Assembly (NCBI GenBank): GCA_910579155.1
Contig: CAJTTS010000051.1
Location: 1-22,594, forward strand
Direction: 5' to 3'
From: an uncultured Oscillospiraceae bacterium
Lineage (GTDB): Bacteria; Bacillota_A; Clostridia; Oscillospirales; Oscillospiraceae
DNA length: 22,594 nt
Below the pieces are notes generated by a model that searched no databases, had not been told where the DNA came from, and saw nothing but the letters and a program-made list of their open reading frames with translations. A program made the translations under genes and the position numbers. Positions within the stretch are counted from its first letter, which is position 1; each line of letters starts with the position of its first letter. Below, in pieces: positions 1 through 6,990 of this stretch.

Positions 1-55
1 AGCACACCAGACTCTGACTCTGTTTGTGAGGGTTCGAATCCTTCATCCGCTGCCA
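1..55 (+). tRNA. tRNA-Gln (CUG anticodon), 3' portion only
   Basis: The gene is cut by the left edge of the window. Visible are the anticodon stem (7-11 with 19-23), the seven-base loop CTCTGAC at 12-18 with anticodon CTG at 14-16 (reads CAG, glutamine), a four-base variable region, the T stem (28-32 with 40-44), the T loop TTCGAAT at 33-39, the 3' acceptor strand 45-51, discriminator G at 52 and an encoded CCA at 53-55. A G discriminator suits tRNA-Gln. The D arm and 5' acceptor strand lie outside the window. Confidence 0.9.
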
Positions 56-56
56 T

Positions 57-94
57 AAAAGCTCTGAAACAGATAGTTTCAGAGCTTTTATTTA
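57..94 (+). terminator. Intrinsic terminator of the tRNA transcript
   Basis: A perfect 14-bp stem (57-70 with 76-89, loop AGATA) begins two bases after the tRNA CCA end and continues into a T-rich run. The A-rich left arm means it could also work on the opposite strand. Confidence 0.85.
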
Positions 95-242
95 TTTCTA
101 TGACCAGATTTTGAAAGGCCTTACTAGTTGGTTGGCACTGTCCTTGTTCATTTGTTTGTCGCCCGTGTATCCAAAGGCAATCAATATTTTATCCAACCAA
201 AATTATTCTCCAATGAATTTCTGCTGTTTTTTAACGAAACAC

Positions 243-271
243 TTGCAAACCTTTATCATATTGGGTATACT
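243..271 (+). promoter_or_regulatory. Sigma-A-type promoter of the DUF1858 gene
   Basis: TTGCAA (243-248) and TATACT (266-271) are separated by 17 bases. A start near 278 gives a short leader of about 33 nt before the ATG at 311. It lies inside a longer open frame that begins at 128, which argues that the upstream part of that frame is not coding. Confidence 0.75.
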
Positions 272-310
272 ATAGCTGTTCGACAAATATTGCAAGGAGG
301 CTATCCCGAC

Positions 311-508
311 ATGGCTCAAATTACTAAAGACACCATCATCGGCGATATTCTAGATATCGCGCCAAACACTGCTCCTATTTTCTTGTCCATCGGCATGCAC
401 TGCCTGGGATGCCCGTCCTCTCGTGGAGAAACTGTTGAGCAGGCTTGCATGGTCCACGGCGTGGATGTGGATGCTCTGCTGAACGAGCTGAACAGCTCCA
501 TCGCCTGA
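311..508 (+). CDS. DUF1858 domain-containing small protein
   Basis: This 65-residue protein matches the whole DUF1858 family (small redox-like or metal-binding domains with a CxxC). Visible are the N-terminal ITKDTIIGDIL segment, which resembles other DUF1858 proteins, and the motif HCLGCP with C31 and C34, plus C46 in the C-terminal helix. The molecular function of the family is not established. The frame is open from 128, but I chose the ATG at 311: it has an AAGGAGG ribosome site at 294-300, the promoter at 243-271 lies just upstream, and family members start MxxITKD. It is a single-gene unit with its own terminator. Confidence 0.9.
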   Translation: MAQITKDTIIGDILDIAPNTAPIFLSIGMHCLGCPSSRGETVEQACMVHGVDVDALLNELNSSIA

Positions 509-518
509 GGGCGTTTAT

Positions 519-552
519 CGAAAAGAGCGGAGGGTTCCGCTCTTTTCGTTTA
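519..552 (+). terminator. Intrinsic terminator after the DUF1858 gene
   Basis: A 13-bp perfect stem (519-531 with 536-548, loop GGGT) starts 10 bases after the stop codon and is followed by a T-rich tail. The next gene starts at 578, so it needs read-through or a promoter hidden in this short gap. Confidence 0.85.
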
Positions 553-577
553 TTCCTGGAAGGGCAGGGAAGAAGAC

Positions 578-2047
578 ATGGAATTGACGCCAAGACTTCA
601 AGCCATTGCAAATCAAGTTCCCCAGGGTACACGGCTGGTAGATGTGGGCACAGACCATGGCCATCTGCCGGTGTGGCTACTACTGAACGGGCAGATTGAT
701 CGCGCCATTGCCGCCGACCTGCGGGCCGGACCGCTGGACCGAGCCCGGGATACCGCACGGCAGTATGGTCAGACGGAGCGGGTTTCCTTTCGCCTGTGCG
801 ACGGCTTGGCCGATGTTAGGCCGGAGGAGGTAGACACGGTGGTCATCGCCGGCATGGGCGGCGAGACCATTGCTGCCATTTTAAAAGCCGCTCCTTGGAG
901 CCGAAAGGATAAGCTGTTGTTCCTACAGCCAATGACCGGTGCGCCCAAATTGAGAGAATGGCTACAAGCAAATGGATATCTGATACTGAATGAGGAAATT
1001 GTTCGGGAAGGAAAAAAACTTTACAGTATATGGACTGTAACAGGCGGGGAGATGCTTCCAATGACTCTGGCGGAGCTGTGGGCGGGCAAGAACCGTCCGG
1101 GCCCGCTGCGGAAGGAATTCCTAGATATGATGGAACGGAAGGCGGAGCGAGCTCTGCAGGGGCATCTGGCGGCTCAATCGCCGGACCAGGCCGCCGTCGC
1201 CCGGCTGGAGGCAGTAACCGCTGGACTGCAAGCAATGAAAAAGGAGTTGATCCCTGTGACCACTGTGGGAATGGTATATGAGTTTTTGCAGGAAAAAGCG
1301 CCCTTTGAGCTTCAGGAGGGGTTTGACAATGCCGGTTTTCTGGTGGGTAGGGAAGAGGCGTCGGTTAGCAAGATTCTGGTGGCGCTGGACATCACCGAGC
1401 AGGTAGTGCAGGAGGCGGCGGAACAGGGCGCTCAGCTTATTGTGGCACATCATCCGGTGATTTTCGGCGGCGTCAAATCGGTGACAGATGAGACGGTCAT
1501 TGGACGGGTCTTGCTGTCGCTGATAGAGAATGGGATCGCCGCCATCTGTGCCCATACCAACCTGGACGCGGTAGAAGGCGGCGTCAACGATGCCCTGGCC
1601 GTACGCCTGGGACTCACTGATATTGGACAGCTAAAACAGACAGGGGTAGATGGACAGGGGAGACCCTACGGCATTGGCCGGGTAGGCTTTGTCATGGAAC
1701 AGCCTTTGTACGACTTCGCTATGGCGGTAAAGCGTCTGCTAGGCGCCAATGGAATTCGCCTGGTGGATGGAGGGAGGCCTGTCCATATGGTAGCTGTGGG
1801 AGGCGGCGCCTGTGCAGATTTTGTCAACGACGCCCTAGCCCAAGGATGCGACACTTTTGTCACCTCTGATGTGAAGTACCACCAATTCCTTGAAGCTCGG
1901 GCACTGGGACTGAACCTGGTAGACGCAGGACACTTCCCCACGGAGGACGTAGTGTGCCCAGTGCTCCGCAACTGGCTGGCTAAGCGGTTTCCTCACGTCT
2001 CTGTCTCCATCTCTCAGCGCCATATGGAGGTATTCTCCTATCTTTGA
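578..2047 (+). CDS. TrmK-Nif3 fusion: tRNA m1A22 methyltransferase domain plus Nif3-like dinuclear metal protein
   Basis: Two families normally encoded by adjacent genes (yqfN and yqfO in Bacillus subtilis) are read here as one 489-residue frame. Residues 1 to about 225 are TrmK-like, the SAM-dependent enzyme that methylates N1 of A22 in tRNA: SAM-binding motif DVGTDHGHLP at 22-31 and AGMGGE at 91-96. Residues about 227-489 are Nif3-like (NGG1-interacting factor 3 / GTP cyclohydrolase I type 2 family, dinuclear metal site, role unclear): FDNAG near 249, AHHPVIF at 290-296, AHTNLD at 325-330, and the C-terminal GHFPTED at 451-457. The Nif3 half is the short form, without the large insert of B. 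subtilis YqfO. No stop codon separates the domains, and an intact ribosome site with a GTG start survives at the joint. Confidence 0.9.
   Translation: MELTPRLQAIANQVPQGTRLVDVGTDHGHLPVWLLLNGQIDRAIAADLRAGPLDRARDTARQYGQTERVSFRLCDGLADVRPEEVDTVVIAGMGGETIAAILKAAPWSRKDKLLFLQPMTGAPKLREWLQANGYLILNEEIVREGKKLYSIWTVTGGEMLPMTLAELWAGKNRPGPLRKEFLDMMERKAERALQGHLAAQSPDQAAVARLEAVTAGLQAMKKELIPVTTVGMVYEFLQEKAPFELQEGFDNAGFLVGREEASVSKILVALDITEQVVQEAAEQGAQLIVAHHPVIFGGVKSVTDETVIGRVLLSLIENGIAAICAHTNLDAVEGGVNDALAVRLGLTDIGQLKQTGVDGQGRPYGIGRVGFVMEQPLYDFAMAVKRLLGANGIRLVDGGRPVHMVAVGGGACADFVNDALAQGCDTFVTSDVKYHQFLEARALGLNLVDAGHFPTEDVVCPVLRNWLAKRFPHVSVSISQRHMEVFSYL
1241..1258 (+). promoter_or_regulatory. Internal ribosome-binding site and GTG start for a separate Nif3 domain
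   Basis: AAGGAG at 1241-1246 lies nine bases before an in-frame GTG at 1256-1258 (codon 227 of the fusion), exactly where an independent Nif3-family protein would begin (VTTVGMVYEF). Translation from here would give a free 263-residue Nif3 protein in addition to the fusion. This is read from sequence only. Confidence 0.6.
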
Positions 2048-2101
2048 CCTAGGCATGAAGGCGCCCCAATCCTCATATGGTGAAGGGAGGGGGGCTCGTT
2101 C

Positions 2102-2821
2102 ATGAAACGTGATATTTTGTTACTTTTTGCATGCCTGTGTGTGCTGGCTGGGGTAAATCTATTTGGGGTAGACCAAGTTGTTCCGACTGTGACTGATCCT
2201 GTCGCCAAAGAGACGTGGACGCTGATTCTGGATGCCGGACATGGCGGCGAGGACGGCGGGGCCAGCACAGCATCGGGGGAGAAAGAGAGCAATATTAACC
2301 TGGCCATTGTGCTGAAGACAAAAGCACTGATGGCATTTTTGGGCGTAGAACCCCAGCTTACCAGAGATACAGATATCTCTATCCACGGCGACGGAGCGGA
2401 GACCATTCGGCAAAAGAAGGTCTCTGACCTGAAAAACCGGGTTGCGATGGTGGAGAGCATTTCTAATGCCATCCTAATAAGTGTACACCAAAATCACTTT
2501 ACAGACTCACGGTATAGTGGGTTTCAGGTGTTTTACAACAACGGAGATGCAAACCAGCAGTGGGGTGAGAATACCCAGGCGGTACTCCAACAGGTGTTGA
2601 ACCCGGGAAATGACCGAAAGGCTAAACCCATCCCGGATGGCATCTATTTATTTGACCATATCAGTTGTCCCGCCATTTTAGTGGAATGCGGTTTTCTCAG
2701 CAATGCGGAGGAGGCGGCGCTGCTAAGCACGGACGTATACCAGCGGAAGATCGCCATTGCGCTGGCTGGGGCGTATTTCAACGAACTACAAATGATATCC
2801 ACAATGTCGGGAGGGAAATGA
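2102..2821 (+). CDS. cwlD: N-acetylmuramoyl-L-alanine amidase, CwlD-like
   Basis: This Amidase_3 family zinc enzyme cleaves the bond between N-acetylmuramic acid and the stem peptide. CwlD makes muramic delta-lactam in spore cortex, which fits a spore former. Residues 4-22 form a hydrophobic N-terminal signal or anchor segment, so the enzyme acts outside the membrane. Zinc ligands are visible as H47 (DAGHGG), E62 (KESNINL) and H129 (SVHQNHF), and the catalytic glutamate as E195 (VECGF). At 239 residues it has the usual CwlD length and no extra cell-wall-binding repeats. A purine-rich ribosome site precedes the ATG. radA starts one base after the stop codon, so the two are co-transcribed. A vegetative amidase of the same fold remains possible. 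Confidence 0.85.
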   Translation: MKRDILLLFACLCVLAGVNLFGVDQVVPTVTDPVAKETWTLILDAGHGGEDGGASTASGEKESNINLAIVLKTKALMAFLGVEPQLTRDTDISIHGDGAETIRQKKVSDLKNRVAMVESISNAILISVHQNHFTDSRYSGFQVFYNNGDANQQWGENTQAVLQQVLNPGNDRKAKPIPDGIYLFDHISCPAILVECGFLSNAEEAALLSTDVYQRKIAIALAGAYFNELQMISTMSGGK

Positions 2822-2822
2822 C

Positions 2823-4187
2823 ATGGCGAAAGCCAAGTCTGTATTTTATTGTACGGAATGCGGGAATGAAACTCTGAAATGGCAGGGGAAATGTCTTGCC
2901 TGTGGAGCGTGGAATACCATCGTGGAGCAGCCTGCGGTAGACACCAAGAAGAAAGCTGCGGCAACCGCCTCGGCGGGCTTGGGCATTCGGCGACCCAAAC
3001 CCATGGCCGAGGTGGAGGCGGTGGATGAGCTTCGCTTCAACACCGGCATGGATGAGCTGGACCGGGTACTGGGAGGCGGCGCAGTTAAGGGTTCGCTGGT
3101 GCTGGTTGGCGGCGCACCGGGTATTGGAAAATCTACATTGATGCTGCAAATTTGCGATAATTTGTGCCGATTTTGCCAAGTTTTATATGTATCTGGTGAG
3201 GAATCAGAGCGTCAGATCAAGCTGAGGGCGCAGCGGCTGGGTATTCGTAACGAGGGACTGTACCTCTTTTCCGAAACCAACCTGGATGATATTGTGGCTG
3301 GGGTTCAGGAAAAAAAACCGGATATCCTCATTATAGACTCCATCCAGACCATTTACAATGGAGATTCCAACTCCTCGCCGGGTAGTGTGGCTCAAGTAAA
3401 GGAGTGTACCATGGCGTTGATGCACCTAGCCAAAGGTATGGGTGTCACAGTATTCGTAGTGGGACACATTAATAAAGAAGGCTCCCTGGCCGGACCGAAG
3501 GTGCTGGAGCACATGGTGGATTGTGTCCTTCACTTTGAAGGGGAGGAACACAACTCTTACCGTATTTTGCGGGCAGCTAAAAACCGTTTTGGCGCCACCA
3601 ATGAGATTGGTGTATTTGAGATGGGCGACCAGGGGTTGGTGGAGGTGCCCAACCCGTCGGAAGCCATGTTGTCCGGACGACCGGAGAACACGCCCGGTTC
3701 CTGTGTCACCTGTGTGATGGAAGGGGTGCGGCCGGTACTGGCGGAAGTCCAGGCGCTGTTGTCGCCCTCAGCTTATGGCAACGCCCGGCGGTCCAGCAAC
3801 GGATTCGACTACAACCGGGCCATGATGATGGCGGCGGTGTTGGAAAAGCGGGGTGGGCTGATCGTATCCAACTGTGACTTTTATGTGAACGTCATTGGTG
3901 GCCTGACCTTGGACGAGCCCGCCGCGGATCTGGCCCTTATTGTGGCGCTAGCGTCCAGCTTCCGGGATAAACCGGTTCCGTTTGACTTGGCGGCTATCGG
4001 CGAAGTAGGGCTTACTGGAGAGCTTCGGTCGGTGAATGCCATCAATCAACGGCTCAGCGAAGTGCGGCGTCTGGGCTTTTCCAAATGCCTGATCCCGGCC
4101 CGGAACAGCGGGAAAATTATAGCGCCTGCAGGACTAGACCTGATCCGGGTGAGCAATATTCGTGAGGCCGTCGCTGTGCTCATTTGA
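2823..4187 (+). CDS. radA: DNA repair protein RadA
   Basis: RadA (Sms) is a RecA-related ATPase that promotes branch migration and processing of recombination intermediates. At 454 residues it is full length. Order: N-terminal C4 zinc finger (C10, C13, C24, C27), RecA-like core with Walker A GGAPGIGKST (96-105) and Walker B-like ILIIDS near 168-173, the RadA-specific KNRFG motif (253-257), and a C-terminal Lon-protease-like domain (about 280-454). The ATG lies one base after the amidase stop, with its ribosome site (GGGAGG) inside the end of that gene. The last 54 bases overlap a small convergent gene. No intrinsic terminator is visible directly after the stop. Confidence 0.95.
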   Translation: MAKAKSVFYCTECGNETLKWQGKCLACGAWNTIVEQPAVDTKKKAAATASAGLGIRRPKPMAEVEAVDELRFNTGMDELDRVLGGGAVKGSLVLVGGAPGIGKSTLMLQICDNLCRFCQVLYVSGEESERQIKLRAQRLGIRNEGLYLFSETNLDDIVAGVQEKKPDILIIDSIQTIYNGDSNSSPGSVAQVKECTMALMHLAKGMGVTVFVVGHINKEGSLAGPKVLEHMVDCVLHFEGEEHNSYRILRAAKNRFGATNEIGVFEMGDQGLVEVPNPSEAMLSGRPENTPGSCVTCVMEGVRPVLAEVQALLSPSAYGNARRSSNGFDYNRAMMMAAVLEKRGGLIVSNCDFYVNVIGGLTLDEPAADLALIVALASSFRDKPVPFDLAAIGEVGLTGELRSVNAINQRLSEVRRLGFSKCLIPARNSGKIIAPAGLDLIRVSNIREAVAVLI

Positions 4188-4313
4188 CAGCTTTGGAGTA
4201 AAATTCAGGCAGACGTCATTTGGGATGGCTTGATTTACGGCTTGGGCCTGTGCCAGCATACACAGGCCTTCGTTCTGGAATTTGCAGTTTTGCGTACACG
4301 GAATAAAACTCAT
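4134..4313 (-). CDS. Small cysteine-rich protein (DUF1540-like spacing), antisense to the radA 3' end
   Basis: This 59-residue reading frame has cysteines at C6, C10, C18 and C35 in a C-x3-C-x7-C-x16-C pattern (CTQNCKFQNEGLC ... CLNFTPK). It resembles the small metal-binding-like proteins of Clostridia grouped near DUF1540; this is recognition by pattern, and no function is known. The frame continues upstream to 4385, but the ATG at 4313 has a good AGGTGA ribosome site at the right distance and begins directly before the conserved part. The C-terminal 17 residues or so are encoded over the end of radA and are probably a late extension. The cysteine pattern and ribosome site argue for a real gene, and the short length argues caution. 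Confidence 0.55.
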   Translation of the reverse strand: MSFIPCTQNCKFQNEGLCMLAQAQAVNQAIPNDVCLNFTPKLSNEHSDGLTNIAHPDQV

Positions 4314-4385
4314 ACAATTCACCTGGATCCTTTGATTTGGGAAAAGGCCGGACAGGCCGTATAGAGAGGAGGTATGGGCAGACAC

Positions 4386-4427
4386 CCCCCCAACTCAACA
4401 AAATAAAAATTTTGTTGAGTTGGGGGG
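4386..4427. repeat. Perfect 19-bp inverted repeat with AAAA loop, no U-tract
   Basis: Left arm 4386-4404 (CCCCCC, then AACTCAACAAAAT) and right arm 4409-4427 are exactly complementary around four A bases. Neither side is followed by a T run, so it is a poor intrinsic terminator in either direction. It occupies the gap between the small cysteine-rich gene (minus) and the recombinase gene (plus). I saw no other feature in 4314-4526 apart from a 9-bp inverted pair TGGGCAGAC / GTCTGCCCA (4375-4383, 4513-4521). Confidence 0.8.
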
Positions 4428-4526
4428 AGGGCAAAACCAGTTATAAGGGCGTTTTAGCATGACTTTGTCCGTCCGGCTTTATTCTGCCCAACTGTCCCCG
4501 TGTTATGAATCAGTCTGCCCAATGCT

Positions 4527-5558
4527 ATGACAGATTATCGCATGGAAGCTCCGCCGATCCTGCGGGACTTCCTGACGTACCATGAGACAATCCAGGGCCA
4601 CTCCAAAAAAACTGTGGACGAATATTTCCTGGATCTGCGTACATTTTTTCGTTACATCAAAATTGAAAAAGGCCGTGTGCCGCGTACCACACCTTTGGAC
4701 GAGATATCCATTGACGACGTAGACCTGGCCTTGGTCAAATCGGTGACGCTGACGGATATGTACGCTTTTCTCAGCTTCCTCAGCCGAGATCGGGTTAAAA
4801 ACGCCAATGCTCCCAATTCCCGGTATGGACTTGAAGTGTCTTCCAGAGCCAGAAAAGTGGCGACAATTCGGTCTTTTTATAAGTATTTAGTGTCGAAAGC
4901 AAAGCTTATAGATGAGAACCCCATCCAGGAGCTGGATTCCCCGAAAATTCGACAGACCTTGCCGCGTTACCTCACCCTGGACGAGAGCATCCAGCTTTTG
5001 GAATCCATTGATGGAGACAATGCAGAGCGTGATTTCTGCATTATCACGCTGTTTTTGAACTGTGGCGTTCGAATTTCTGAGCTGGTTGGGCTGAATCTCT
5101 CTGATATCCGGGGCGACCGTCTTCGGGTGCTGGGCAAGGGCAACAAAGAGCGGATCGTCTACCTCAATGCGGCTTGTCAAAATGCGATTGAGGATTGGCT
5201 GGAGGTGCGATCCCAATCCGGCGCGACTGACCCTTATGCGCTGTTCATCACGCGTAAGCACACCCGAATCACCAAGGCCGGGGTTCATTATATGCTCAAA
5301 CAGCGCTTCACCGCTGCCGGGCTGGACAGCAGCAAATACTCCGCCCACAAACTCCGTCATACCGCCGCCACACTGATGCTGCAAAACGGTGTGGATGTGC
5401 GTACCCTTCAGGAGGTGTTGGGCCACGAGCACCTGAATACCACGCAAATATACACCCACGTGGACAGCGACGCTTTGCGGGACGCGGCCCAGTCAAATCC
5501 ATTGGGCAACCTCAAGGCACGGCCCCGCCGCGGGCGGCCTAAAAAACAGGAGGAATAG
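4527..5558 (+). CDS. Tyrosine recombinase (XerC-like) with AT-hook-like C-terminal tail
   Basis: A 343-residue site-specific tyrosine recombinase. The N-terminal SAM-like core-binding domain spans about 10-130 and the catalytic domain about 145-325. All catalytic residues are present: R182 (CGVRISEL), K205 (GKGNKER), H274 and R277 (HKLRH), H300 (GHEHLN) and the nucleophile Y309 (IYTHV). The protein is longer than usual XerC/D (about 300), with an N-terminal domain stretched by a loop near 90-105 and a basic tail RPRRGRPKK at 332-340 that resembles an AT-hook. The start is uncertain: the ATG at 4527 lacks a clear ribosome site and M6 (4542) is no better. The next gene follows after two bases. 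It may be the chromosomal XerC partner of the XerD-like gene at 15695, but no adjacent gene fixes this. Confidence 0.85.
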   Translation: MTDYRMEAPPILRDFLTYHETIQGHSKKTVDEYFLDLRTFFRYIKIEKGRVPRTTPLDEISIDDVDLALVKSVTLTDMYAFLSFLSRDRVKNANAPNSRYGLEVSSRARKVATIRSFYKYLVSKAKLIDENPIQELDSPKIRQTLPRYLTLDESIQLLESIDGDNAERDFCIITLFLNCGVRISELVGLNLSDIRGDRLRVLGKGNKERIVYLNAACQNAIEDWLEVRSQSGATDPYALFITRKHTRITKAGVHYMLKQRFTAAGLDSSKYSAHKLRHTAATLMLQNGVDVRTLQEVLGHEHLNTTQIYTHVDSDALRDAAQSNPLGNLKARPRRGRPKKQEE

Positions 5559-5560
5559 CC

Positions 5561-6205
5561 ATGTCGAATATTTTGAGAATCGCCTGCGGGAACGGAAACT
5601 GCTATTTAGTTTCTAACGGTAGGGACGCGATTTTGGTGGATACTTGCCGGGAAAAATACCGGCAGAACGTGTTGGAGGCCTGCCAACCGTTTCAGCTCCG
5701 TCTGCTAATGCTCACCCATGGGCATCTCGACCACATGGAAAACGCCGCCTTTTTGTCGCGGTCTCTGAATATTCCAATCGCCATGCATCAGGCTGACCTC
5801 GATCTGCTGAAGGACAATCTGAATCAGTCCCTGTCTGCGCACAGTATTTTGGGCAAAATTGTTCTGGCCGCTTCCATCAAGACTTTCCAAATGGTAGAAC
5901 ATATCCCGGAAATCACCCCAACGGTATTTCTGGAGGATGGCGATTCCCTGGACTCCTACGGCATTCCCGACGTTAAAATTATGGGCCTGCCGGGACACAC
6001 AAACGGCTCCATCGGTTTGGATGTGGCCGGACAGGACCTGATAGTCGGAGATGCTCTGATGAATATGTTCTACCCCACTGTTTCTATGTTATATCATGAT
6101 AAGGAAGCTATGCAGCAAAGCGTGAAAAGAATTGAAAAGCTTGGCCCAAGGCTCATCCATTTCGGACACGGAAAACCGGTGAAAAATCGAGCATGGCTTA
6201 AATAA
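5561..6205 (+). CDS. Metallo-beta-lactamase-fold hydrolase
   Basis: This 214-residue protein has the metal-binding motif THGHLDH at 52-58 (H53, H55, D57, H58), a second histidine in GLPGHTNGS (H146), the bridging aspartate in VGDAL (D164) and a final histidine in HFGHGKP (H203). The set is that of glyoxalase II-like hydrolases. There is no signal peptide, so it is cytosolic; the substrate is unknown. An AGGAGG ribosome site inside the end of the recombinase gene precedes the ATG, which lies two bases after that stop, so the two genes are translationally coupled. A terminator follows. Confidence 0.9.
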   Translation: MSNILRIACGNGNCYLVSNGRDAILVDTCREKYRQNVLEACQPFQLRLLMLTHGHLDHMENAAFLSRSLNIPIAMHQADLDLLKDNLNQSLSAHSILGKIVLAASIKTFQMVEHIPEITPTVFLEDGDSLDSYGIPDVKIMGLPGHTNGSIGLDVAGQDLIVGDALMNMFYPTVSMLYHDKEAMQQSVKRIEKLGPRLIHFGHGKPVKNRAWLK

Positions 6206-6214
6206 AGCCATTAG

Positions 6215-6250
6215 CAGCGCGGAGGATTCATCCTTCCGCGCTGTTTATTT
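6215..6250 (+). terminator. Intrinsic terminator between convergent genes
   Basis: Stem 6215-6223 (CAGCGCGGA) pairs with 6235-6243, with a further AGGAT/ATCCT pairing towards the loop, followed by TTTATTT. It ends the plus-strand recombinase-hydrolase unit and overlaps the last codon of the minus-strand amidase-like gene. Confidence 0.8.
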
Positions 6251-6800
6251 GCCTTGTTTGCCGTGGGTTGGATGGTACGGAACTTTCTGTCACTTTGAGG
6301 GCCCCAATAATGTGAAGAAAACGCCACTCCACCACATTTTGATAACTATCCAACGGGCGGTAGTCGGCGTCATTGGAGTGGGCCGCGATGAGGATATTGT
6401 CCGGCCTGGGTATCGCTCCCACCGACACGATCACCGGCGTATGAGCGAACACCTCCCCGCTGGACTCAAACCGGAGTTGGACAAAATCCCCTGGCTTCAG
6501 AAAATTCATGTGGACCTGGATGCCTACCGGACCGTCGGTTGGCTGGGCGCGGGTCATGAATTCCCAGAAAAATGGTACGCCTGTCCAGGATGGCGCCCGG
6601 TCGGTGGCGTCAATATAGTACCACCCGTAATCCGGAGTGAAATTCATAATCCCCGTGCCTGCATACAGGCATTGGGACGCGAAGTTTGTGCAGTCGCCGC
6701 CGATCTCGCTAAAGTCATAGAAGGCCGGATTTCGGCTGTAGGCCCATTTGTGGGCATAGGCTACCGCCGCCCGGCGATTGTATGGGAGCAACTGGATCAT
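6228..6800 (-). CDS. Putative amidase-domain protein (Amidase_6, NlpC/P60-like)
   Basis: This 190-residue protein resembles the putative amidase domain found in Firmicutes. The hallmark is the N-terminal GGDCTNFASQCLYAG (34-48) with likely nucleophile C37; H120 (EVFAHTPVIV) or H141 (AAHSND) would complete a cysteine-histidine site. Aromatic-rich segments (YGWYYID, PFFWEF) follow the family pattern. No signal peptide or membrane segment is visible, so it would stay inside the cell (for example in the mother cell during sporulation) unless exported otherwise. I chose the ATG at 6800, which has a GGGGGAG ribosome site; the frame also offers an ATG at 6842 with poor initiation context. Substrate unknown. 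Confidence 0.8.
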   Translation of the reverse strand: MIQLLPYNRRAAVAYAHKWAYSRNPAFYDFSEIGGDCTNFASQCLYAGTGIMNFTPDYGWYYIDATDRAPSWTGVPFFWEFMTRAQPTDGPVGIQVHMNFLKPGDFVQLRFESSGEVFAHTPVIVSVGAIPRPDNILIAAHSNDADYRPLDSYQNVVEWRFLHIIGALKVTESSVPSNPRQTRQINSAEG

Positions 6801-6893
6801 ACTGCCTCTCCCCCTTTCCAGCCATCCTATGCGCGCCGTCATTTTGTTGACACTGCCTAAAAATAATTTCTCCTGTTTTGTGTGTTTTGACCT

Positions 6894-6913
6894 GCAAAAG
6901 CTGGAGCTTTTGC
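6894..6913. promoter_or_regulatory. 20-bp palindrome directly upstream of the fba -35 box
   Basis: GCAAAAGCT GG AGCTTTTGC has 9-bp perfect arms and ends at the base before the -35 hexamer of the fba promoter (6914). The position suits a repressor or activator operator. It could instead be a chance hairpin. Confidence 0.4.
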
Positions 6914-6942
6914 TTGCAATTTCCTGTTCAAAATGTTAAAAT
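6914..6942 (+). promoter_or_regulatory. Strong extended -10 promoter of fba-pfp
   Basis: TTGCAA (6914-6919), a 17-base spacer and TAAAAT (6937-6942), with TG one base before the -10 box (extended -10). The expected start is near 6949, giving a leader of about 42 nt with AAGGAG at 6975-6980 before the fba ATG. Confidence 0.75.
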
Positions 6943-6990
6943 CATAACATATACCCCTGCAAATACAAAATTTTAAGGAGTTGGTCAACT

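Noticed and set aside
128..310. N-terminal extension of the DUF1858 gene
   Set aside because: The promoter and ribosome site lie inside it, and family proteins start at the ATG at 311.
4375..4521. TGGGCAGAC / GTCTGCCCA as terminal inverted repeats of a small insertion
   Set aside because: Only nine bases, no flanking target duplication seen; such a pair can arise by chance in this length.
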